In this document: positions 59,480-64,000 of the stretch, one piece after another
Position numbering within the stretch: the first letter of the stretch is position 1
Layout of the letters: every line of letters begins with the position of its first letter
NCBI GenBank assembly: GCA_017992055.1
Contig: JAGOPK010000001.1
Location: 682,001 to 746,000 of the forward strand
Reading direction: 5' to 3'
DNA from: Burkholderiaceae bacterium
Lineage (GTDB): Bacteria; Pseudomonadota; Gammaproteobacteria; Burkholderiales; Burkholderiaceae_C
Length of the DNA: 64,000 nt
Translations under genes and position numbers: made by a program
Notes under the pieces: generated by a model
Databases searched by the model: none
Told to the model about the DNA's origin: nothing
The model's input: the letters and a program-made list of their open reading frames with translations, nothing else

Positions 59480-59998
59480 ATGAACACCAGAACCGTCACC
59501 ATCTACTCCGGCGTCCGCATCCGCGTGCCCGAACACATCCAGCGCATCGACACCCACAGCACTCATGGCTGGCAGATGCGCTACGGCCAGCCGACGCTGT
59601 TCTTCTCCGACGGCCAGGGCCCCGGCAATGGCCCGCGCCCGGCACTGAAACGGGCCACCGAGGCGCTGCTGCAGCGCATCGCCGAGCTGCCGGCCCCCAC
59701 CGGTCTGCAGCGCGACATCAGCCCGAACAAGCAGAACGACCTGCCGGTGGGCATCAGCGGCCCGATCCTGCGCCACCGTCCCGGGCGCTCGGTGCCGGAA
59801 TGCCATTTTTCGGTGAACCTGCCGCGCTACAACGCCAAGCCCTTGCGCCGCAGCGTCTACATCGCCAACCAGAACACCTACACGCCCGAGCGCTACCAGG
59901 CGGCGCTGGATTCGGCCATCGAGATGCGCCGTGCCGCCGAGGAGCAGTACCAGCTCGACGCCACCGAGGCCAAGCGCCGGGCCGCAGCCAAGCTCTGA
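59480..59998 (+). CDS. Possible AP2-like DNA-binding protein
   Basis: A 172-residue soluble, basic protein with no signal peptide. Two halves each show a three-strand-then-helix pattern: GWQMRYGQPTLFFSDGQG with ALKRATEALLQRIAEL, and ECHFSVNLPRYNAKPLRRSV with TYTPERYQAALDSAIEMRRA. That pattern is reminiscent of AP2/integrase-type DNA-binding domains. This is a fold guess from pattern only. The start is uncertain: the strong GGGAGGAG ends 21 nt before the ATG, so a TTG at 59462 or GTG at 59471 in the same frame may be used. Confidence 0.55.
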   Translation: MNTRTVTIYSGVRIRVPEHIQRIDTHSTHGWQMRYGQPTLFFSDGQGPGNGPRPALKRATEALLQRIAELPAPTGLQRDISPNKQNDLPVGISGPILRHRPGRSVPECHFSVNLPRYNAKPLRRSVYIANQNTYTPERYQAALDSAIEMRRAAEEQYQLDATEAKRRAAAKL

Positions 59999-60108
59999 GG
60001 CCGGTGAGGGCCGCGCCGGCGGTGGCATGGCCGCCGTCGGTCGCGGTCCGCGACGCTTGAGCGCGACGCGGCTGCAGTTCGTCGCATCCGGCTCGCGCGG
60101 CCGGGGGC

Positions 60109-60137
60109 CTGTGCCGATGATTCAAACATCGACACAG
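60109..60137. promoter_or_regulatory. 11-bp-arm inverted repeat before the small membrane-protein genes
   Basis: CTGTGCCGATG (60109-60119) and CATCGACACAG (60127-60137) pair at 10 of 11 positions around a 7-bp AT-rich centre. It ends 13 bp before the GGAG ribosome-binding site at 60151. It could be an operator or a hairpin terminating the upstream gene; a short TCTTT follows. Confidence 0.45.
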
Positions 60138-60160
60138 TCTTTCGCCCCCCGGAGCCGACC

Positions 60161-60370
60161 ATGACCACCGCCCAAGCCCGCCTGTCCGCCACTTCTTCCT
60201 ATGCTGCCGGCTCGCGCCAGCGCCTGGCTGCCGCCATGCTGTCGGCGCTGATGACCCTGGCCCTGCTGGCCACGATGGGCGGCCTGGCCGACGGCTACCA
60301 CGGCGAGGTGCAGGGCGCTGCGCAGTGGGCGCAGTCCGCACCGTCCGCTCAGGCTGCGCGTCAGTCCTGA
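60161..60370 (+). CDS. Small single-span membrane protein (copy A)
   Basis: A 69-residue protein with one hydrophobic helix and the motif LALLATMGGLADGYHGEV. GGAG is 6 nt before the ATG. It is paralogous to the next small gene, which carries LVLLASMGGQADGRHAEV. No known family is recognised. Two adjacent copies with the same motif argue that both are real genes. Confidence 0.65.
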   Translation: MTTAQARLSATSSYAAGSRQRLAAAMLSALMTLALLATMGGLADGYHGEVQGAAQWAQSAPSAQAARQS

Positions 60371-60411
60371 ACGTCCATCCTGAGCGTCCAGCGTTGTTGC
60401 AGGAGACTGCG

Positions 60412-60609
60412 ATGAACACGAGCCACGCCTATCAGACCCTGGATGCCCGCGGCCAGCTGCTGTCGCTGGGCGGGGCCCTGCTGGTGCCCCTGGTGCTGCT
60501 GGCCAGCATGGGGGGCCAGGCCGATGGCCGCCATGCCGAGGTGCTGGCGGCGCAGGCGCGGCTGCAGCAGCAGGCCCAGCTGATGTGCGCGGCGCCGCCG
60601 CGCTCCTGA
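60412..60609 (+). CDS. Small single-span membrane protein (copy B)
   Basis: A 65-residue protein with a hydrophobic helix (LGGALLVPLVLLASMGGQAD) and the shared M-G-G-x-A-D-G-x-H-x-E-V motif, then a Gln/Ala-rich end. AGGAG at 60401-60405 precedes the ATG. It is 41 bp after copy A and probably arose by duplication. Function unknown. Confidence 0.65.
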   Translation: MNTSHAYQTLDARGQLLSLGGALLVPLVLLASMGGQADGRHAEVLAAQARLQQQAQLMCAAPPRS

Positions 60610-60642
60610 GCGCAGGCTCAGGCCGAGTGCCGCAAGGCAGGC

Positions 60643-61011
60643 TCAGGCCTGGTGCCGCACGTAGATGTCGGTGTCCGGCAGCAGCCGGCGCAGCGTCTGG
60701 AAGGCGGTATCGGCCAGCTCGGCACCGCCGCATTGCGGGGCCACGGCCAGCGTCAGCTCCACCTCGCCGTCCTGCACGTGCAGGGCGCGCACCACGCGGT
60801 TGTCCTGGCCCTGCACCGGCAGGCCCAGTGACTCGCCCAGCGCCTGCAGCAGGCGCTGCAGCTGCTGGCCGGGGCCGCTGAGCGTCGGCGCGCCGCAGGC
60901 CTGGCCCAGCACCGTGCGGCACACCGGCCCGCTGGACGCTTGAACGCAGGCCGAGCAGCCGCGCGAGGCCTGGGCCGGCAGGATGGGAATGGTGGTGGCG
61001 GTGCGTGCCAT
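60643..61011 (-). CDS. MIP18/DUF59-family protein with N-terminal CxxC
   Basis: A 122-residue protein. The C-terminal two-thirds follow the MIP18 (Fe-S assembly) pattern: LLQALGESLGLPVQGQDNRV, a two-strand region, APQCGGAELADTAFQTLRRL, and an ending in PDTDIYVR. The N-terminus has ASRGCSACVQA with a C-x-x-C. It may help insert or repair metal-sulfur centres. The start at 61011 is preferred because AGGA lies 8-10 nt upstream of it but touches the alternative ATG at 61020. Two FNR-type boxes lie just upstream, so it is probably induced at low oxygen or by NO. Confidence 0.72.
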   Translation of the reverse strand: MARTATTIPILPAQASRGCSACVQASSGPVCRTVLGQACGAPTLSGPGQQLQRLLQALGESLGLPVQGQDNRVVRALHVQDGEVELTLAVAPQCGGAELADTAFQTLRRLLPDTDIYVRHQA

Positions 61012-61045
61012 GTTGTGCATCCTGCCTGAACTGGCTGACGCCAGC

Positions 61046-61059
61046 TTGACCAACATCAA
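61046..61059. promoter_or_regulatory. FNR/CRP-family box (proximal)
   Basis: TTGAC-CAAC-ATCAA matches TTGAT-N4-ATCAA at 9 of 10 conserved positions. Its centre is 41-42 bp upstream of the chosen MIP18-family start codon on the minus strand. Confidence 0.65.
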
Positions 61060-61063
61060 ACAC

Positions 61064-61077
61064 TTGACCGAAGTCAA
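61064..61077. promoter_or_regulatory. FNR/CRP-family box (distal)
   Basis: TTGAC-CGAA-GTCAA is a perfect inverted repeat (6-bp arms if the flanking C and G are counted) with 8 of 10 FNR consensus positions. Its centre is 18 bp from that of the proximal box. The HAD gene stop lies 16 bp further on. Confidence 0.65.
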
Positions 61078-61092
61078 GCGCAGCCCTGGCGA

Positions 61093-61836
61093 TCAGAGGC
61101 CCAGCCGCGCCGCCAGATCGCCCAGATCGTCGGCCACGAGGTCGAAGCGGGCCTCGCCCACCGGCTCCATGGCACCCCCCGGGCCACGTTCCAGCGGGCG
61201 CGGGATGTAGGCCGTGCGCAGGCCGGCACGCTGGGCCGCGACCAGGTCGCTGGGGTGGGCGGCCACCATCATCAGCTGGTCCGGCGCCAGGTCCAGCAGG
61301 CGGGCTGCGCCCAGGTAGACCGCGGGATCGGGCTTGTAGCGCTGGAACAGCTCGGCCGACAGCACGCAGTCCCAGGGCAGGCCGCCGGCGCGGGCCATGG
61401 CCACCAGCAGCGACAGGTTGCCGTTGGACAGCGTGGCCAGCACGTAGCGCTGTCGCAGCCGGGTCAGGCCGGCGACGCTGTCGGGCCAGGGGGCGAGGCG
61501 GTGCCAGGCGCGGTTGAGGTCGGCGCGCTGCGCCTCGTCCAGCGCCTCCAGGCCGAAGCGCGGCAGCAGCCCGTCGAGGATGATGCGGTGCAGGCGGTCG
61601 ATGGTCGTCCACGGCAGCTCGCCGCGGGCCACGCGGGCCATGGCCGGTGCGTAGCCGTCGCGCCAGGCGTCGGCCAGCGCTGCCCAGTCCACCTCGGGCG
61701 CCAGCCCCAGGCGCTGGCCCAGGGCCTGGCCTTCGCGGATCAGCGAGCCACGCCAGTCGACCACGGTGCCGAAGATGTCGAAGGCCAGGGTGCGAACGCC
61801 GCGCAGCGCCTCGGGCACGGGAGCGTCGCCGGCCAT
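61093..61836 (-). CDS. HAD hydrolase, haloacid-dehalogenase type II-like
   Basis: A 247-residue HAD-superfamily hydrolase. The nucleophile Asp20 is in LAFDIFGTVVDW, motif II is TLSNGN (Ser137), motif III Lys168 is in FQRYKPDPAVY, and the last acidic motif is VAAHPSDLVAA. The layout is that of L-2-haloacid dehalogenase. But positions equivalent to the dehalogenase Ser175 and Asn177 appear as Ala and His, so true dehalogenase activity is uncertain. It starts 1 nt after the cupin gene's stop; the two form an operon. Confidence 0.85.
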   Translation of the reverse strand: MAGDAPVPEALRGVRTLAFDIFGTVVDWRGSLIREGQALGQRLGLAPEVDWAALADAWRDGYAPAMARVARGELPWTTIDRLHRIILDGLLPRFGLEALDEAQRADLNRAWHRLAPWPDSVAGLTRLRQRYVLATLSNGNLSLLVAMARAGGLPWDCVLSAELFQRYKPDPAVYLGAARLLDLAPDQLMMVAAHPSDLVAAQRAGLRTAYIPRPLERGPGGAMEPVGEARFDLVADDLGDLAARLGL

Positions 61837-61837
61837 C

Positions 61838-62227
61838 TCAGCCCCGCACGAACAGCGTCACCAGCGGCTGCTCGCCGACCTGGCGGCTCCAGTGGCCGTG
61901 CACCGCGGGGTCGAAGCTGGCGCCGGCCGGCAGGGTGTCGGCGGAATAGAAGTGCTCGCCGGGACCGAAGACGCGCGAACTGCCGTCCTGCAGGCCGATT
62001 TCCATGCGGCCGGCCAGGATGAACACCCATTGCGCATCGCCGGTGCAGTGGAACTCGCTGCGAAAGCCGACCGGGCTTTCGCGCAGCTGGTAGCCGGCGC
62101 TGGGCAGCAGCGGCGACAACCGCGCCTGCGGCTTGCCCTCGCTGAGCGCGATGGCCGTGTCGCGCCAGCGCGCACGGCCGTCGACGTCGGTGAACAGTTC
62201 GACGCGGGTGAAGATGGGCTGGCTCAA
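61838..62227 (-). CDS. Small cupin-domain protein
   Basis: A 129-residue single cupin with metal-binding-like motifs: EFHCTGDAQWVFILAGRMEI in the first half and GPGEHFYSADTLPAG in the second. The start is a TTG at 62227, chosen because GGAG lies 8 nt upstream and the conserved sequence begins there (SQPIFTRVELFTD). Substrate unknown. It is the first gene of a two-gene operon with the HAD hydrolase. Confidence 0.78.
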   Translation of the reverse strand: MSQPIFTRVELFTDVDGRARWRDTAIALSEGKPQARLSPLLPSAGYQLRESPVGFRSEFHCTGDAQWVFILAGRMEIGLQDGSSRVFGPGEHFYSADTLPAGASFDPAVHGHWSRQVGEQPLVTLFVRG

Positions 62228-62304
62228 GGCAAAAGCTCCGGGCTGGATGGACCAGGCCGGAGCATAGGGCCAGACCGCGGGGCCTGGCGCCGGGGGCGAG
62301 TCGC

Positions 62305-62985
62305 TTACTCGGCGCGGCGGCGGCGCTTGGCCAGCAGGCCGAACATGCCCAGGCCGGACAGCATCAGGGCCAGGCTGGCGGGTTCGGGCACCGGGGCGGC
62401 GGCATAGGTGTAGGTGATGTCGGCATAGCCGCCGGCGCGGGTCTGGATCCACGAGGCCAGGTTGGCCGAGCCGGTGACCGTCGAGGCACTCTTGCCGGTC
62501 AGCGGCGCGCTCAGCGAGCCCACGCCGGTGAACAGCAGCAGGTCGGCGGCCGCGGTGCTGCTGTAGCTCTCCGAGCGCGACCCGGTCAGGCCCAGCAGCG
62601 TGGCGCCCGAGCTTCCGGACCAGTTCAGGCTGCCATCGAAGGCCGTCAGCGACAGCACCTGGGTCACCAGCGGCACGGTGATGACCAGGGTGGTCTGGTC
62701 CGGCCGCGACAGCGTCAGCGTGGAGGCCAGGTTGAGCGTGACCGTGGAGGCCTTGGCGTCGGTGCTTTCGATGCGCGCGTCGCCGATGACGTTGCCGTGC
62801 AGCGTGATGTCGACCTGCAGCAGGTCACCCAGCGAGCTGTCGAACAGCGGCAGGCTCAGGCTGCTGGCCCAGTTGGTGGTGGTCAGCGGCACCACGTTGG
62901 AGGTGTAGGTCACCTGGGTGGCGGCATTGGCGCCGGCAGCCAGCGAGAACAGCAGGGTCGACAGCAGGGCGGTGGAGAGCTTCAT
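62305..62985 (-). CDS. PEP-CTERM protein, choice-of-anchor-E type (copy 2)
   Basis: A 226-residue exported protein: signal peptide (ALLSTLLFSLAAGANA), a body opening with PLTTTNWASSLSLPLFDSSL (the choice-of-anchor-E pattern), and a PEP-CTERM signal (VPEPASLALMLSGLGMFGLL followed by AKRRRRAE). It is paralogous to the next gene upstream on the same strand, 50 bp away, and probably co-transcribed with it. It would be a surface or matrix protein processed by an exosortase not encoded here. Confidence 0.88.
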   Translation of the reverse strand: MKLSTALLSTLLFSLAAGANAATQVTYTSNVVPLTTTNWASSLSLPLFDSSLGDLLQVDITLHGNVIGDARIESTDAKASTVTLNLASTLTLSRPDQTTLVITVPLVTQVLSLTAFDGSLNWSGSSGATLLGLTGSRSESYSSTAAADLLLFTGVGSLSAPLTGKSASTVTGSANLASWIQTRAGGYADITYTYAAAPVPEPASLALMLSGLGMFGLLAKRRRRAE

Positions 62986-63035
62986 GGGATGTTCCAGGGG
63001 GCGGTGTGCGGGGTGTCGATGGATGCCGGCGCGAC

Positions 63036-63683
63036 TCAGGCGCGGCGGCGGCGGGTCGACAGGCCCACGCCGGCCAGGGCCAGGCCCACCAGCGCCAGCG
63101 AGGCCGGTTCCGGCACCTGGGCATTCGGGGTGTAGTCGTAGGTCACCCGCAGATTGGCGCCGGCCGTGGTCTGGATGATGGTGATCAGGTTGCCCGAGCC
63201 GCTGGCGTTCGAGGTGCCGGCGGCGCTGACGCCGATGCTGTAGAGGTCGCTGCCGATCAGGCCGCCGAAGCCGCTGTTCATGACCGCCAGGCCGCTGTTG
63301 CTGGCCGTCAGCGCTGCGCCGCTGAAGCCGGAGGCGCCGCCGAAATCGACGTCGCCATCAAAGGCCGCGACGTCGCGCGTGCTGCTGTTGCTCAGGTTCA
63401 GCACCACGGAGATCGGCAGGCCGAAGGTCAGCGCGGCCAGCGTATTGGTGCTGATGGTGGTGGCGGCGCTGTCCAGGCTTTCGATGCCGAAGGTCGACGT
63501 CGCCGAGCCGCTGTAGGCAAAGCTCACCGAGTTCAGCGTGCCCAGGCTGGCATCGAACTTCTGGAACGTCAGCGTGCTGTCCCAGTTGGTCGTGGACACC
63601 GCGATCACGGCCGAGGTGCTGATGGTGGCGGCTTGGGCTGCGGTGGCGGCGACCAGGGCGAGGGCGGTGAGCAGGCGCTTCAT
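63036..63683 (-). CDS. PEP-CTERM protein, choice-of-anchor-E type (copy 1)
   Basis: A 215-residue exported protein with a signal peptide (KRLLTALALVAATAAQAA), a body starting AVSTTNWDSTLTFQKFDASL, and a PEP-CTERM signal (VPEPASLALVGLALAGVGLS followed by TRRRRA). It shares the TTNW-S/DS-L-x-F-D-x-SLG opening with copy 2. GGGAA lies 5 nt before the ATG. A -24/-12 promoter at 63747-63763 is correctly placed to drive it and copy 2. Confidence 0.88.
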   Translation of the reverse strand: MKRLLTALALVAATAAQAATISTSAVIAVSTTNWDSTLTFQKFDASLGTLNSVSFAYSGSATSTFGIESLDSAATTISTNTLAALTFGLPISVVLNLSNSSTRDVAAFDGDVDFGGASGFSGAALTASNSGLAVMNSGFGGLIGSDLYSIGVSAAGTSNASGSGNLITIIQTTAGANLRVTYDYTPNAQVPEPASLALVGLALAGVGLSTRRRRA

Positions 63684-64000
63684 GGGGTTCCCGAACGACG
63701 TTGTGGTGGTGGAGCCGGGCCGGTGACCTGGCGTTTGAGTTCTCTTAAGCGAATGCCGTGCCAGGTCTTTTGATGGCAATAAAACCCATATAAATCAATT
63801 GCTTGAATCTGATTTTGAAGGTGCAACCAGGGTTGGCCCAGGCCCCCCCTTGTTCCTTGTCAAAGTGCCTGACGTGCGTTCTTTCACGGATGGCCGCGGT
63901 TCGTGACGGATCGCACGCCGCGGCCGGCCGCGGGGGGCTTGTGGCTGTCAAGGAATTCGACAGGGCAAGCCTGCACAGCCCGTCGGCGCCGGCGTGACAG
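63684..64000. other. Upstream region of the PEP-CTERM pair (to window end)
   Basis: 317 bp without a supported gene. It includes the sigma-54-type promoter and, further upstream, an AT-rich block at 63765-63830, unusually AT-rich for this window and a plausible site for an enhancer-binding activator. Two short open frames here (68 and 64 codons) have no ribosome-binding site or family features. Confidence 0.5.
63747..63763 (-). promoter_or_regulatory. Sigma-54 (-24/-12) promoter of the PEP-CTERM pair
   Basis: On the minus strand TGGCACGGCATTCGCTT matches the RpoN consensus TGGCACG-N4-TTGCW: the -24 half is perfect, the -12 half has one mismatch, and GG and GC are exactly 10 bases apart. Transcription would begin about 54 nt before the ATG at 63683. 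PEP-CTERM genes in related bacteria are known to be controlled by RpoN with the PrsK/PrsR system. Confidence 0.7.

Noticed and set aside
60613-60658. Pair of imperfect 21-bp direct repeats as a possible attachment site or repeat element
   Set aside because: Only two copies, one containing the MIP18-family stop codon, and no mobile-element genes nearby; likely a small local duplication.
63745-63997. Two short open frames (68 and 64 codons) at the right end
   Set aside because: They overlap each other and a strong sigma-54-type promoter, with no ribosome-binding site and no recognisable sequence.

Overview
This window looks like a chromosomal segment of a very GC-rich betaproteobacterium, most likely a Burkholderiales member of the Rubrivivax/Leptothrix/Ideonella type. 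That is an inference from four things: the liuR-liuA leucine-catabolism layout with can and aceK inside it, several PEP-CTERM proteins, NnrS with FNR/Dnr-type boxes, and near-uniform G/C third-codon positions. I see no rRNA, tRNA, CRISPR array, insertion sequence or prophage.

Layout. (1) 1-7873, plus strand: acyl-CoA and leucine catabolism. It holds a LiuR-type MerR regulator (5' end cut by the window), a perfect 20-bp palindromic operator, isovaleryl-CoA dehydrogenase, beta-carbonic anhydrase, AceK, a thiolase, a MaoC-type hydratase, an SDR and a second acyl-CoA dehydrogenase. (2) 7875-11472: a CbiM-like membrane protein, a large PEP-CTERM surface protein and a DsbA/GST-kappa-type isomerase. 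(3) 11536-19532: allA on the plus strand, convergent with a tight seven-gene minus-strand operon (racemase-like protein, peptide-type ABC importer, amidase). The racemase-like protein lacks its second catalytic cysteine. (4) 19681-20562: a caspase-fold protein. (5) 20860-49283: the centrepiece. A small PEP-CTERM, possibly cohesin-like protein precedes a 6578-residue LEPR-XLL protein. That protein carries 18 CARDB-like repeats, SdrD_B-like domains, a subtilisin domain, and a cohesin-like and dockerin C-terminus. It is followed by a GAF-HlyD fusion, a PqqD-like/M50-peptidase/lipoyl fusion, a shortened SecA-like ATPase, a periplasmic adaptor and a DUF3592 protein. (6) 49280-54995: an MFS exporter, an exported amidohydrolase, a lone receiver protein, and a CAP protein translationally coupled to an FAD oxidoreductase. 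(7) 55038-59163: an FNR/Dnr box, a nitronate-monooxygenase-like protein with a Cys-rich tail, NnrS, and a Pro/Ala-rich TonB-like protein. (8) 59480-64000: a possible AP2-like protein, two tiny paralogous membrane proteins, a MIP18-family protein behind two FNR-type boxes, a HAD hydrolase, a cupin, and two paralogous choice-of-anchor-E PEP-CTERM proteins behind a strong sigma-54-type promoter.

How the genes fit together. The most interesting hypothesis is that 41419-48517 encodes a dedicated export and processing machine for the giant protein at 21614. The SecA-like motor would give energy, the PqqD-like domain fused to an intramembrane protease would recognise or cut the LEPR-XLL leader, and the two HlyD-type adaptors would span the periplasm. 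The genes and motifs are directly visible; the joint function is inference. No outer-membrane channel and no exosortase are in the window.

Limits: all family assignments are by eye from translated sequence. Domain boundaries in the giant protein are approximate, and several starts (noted) are uncertain.
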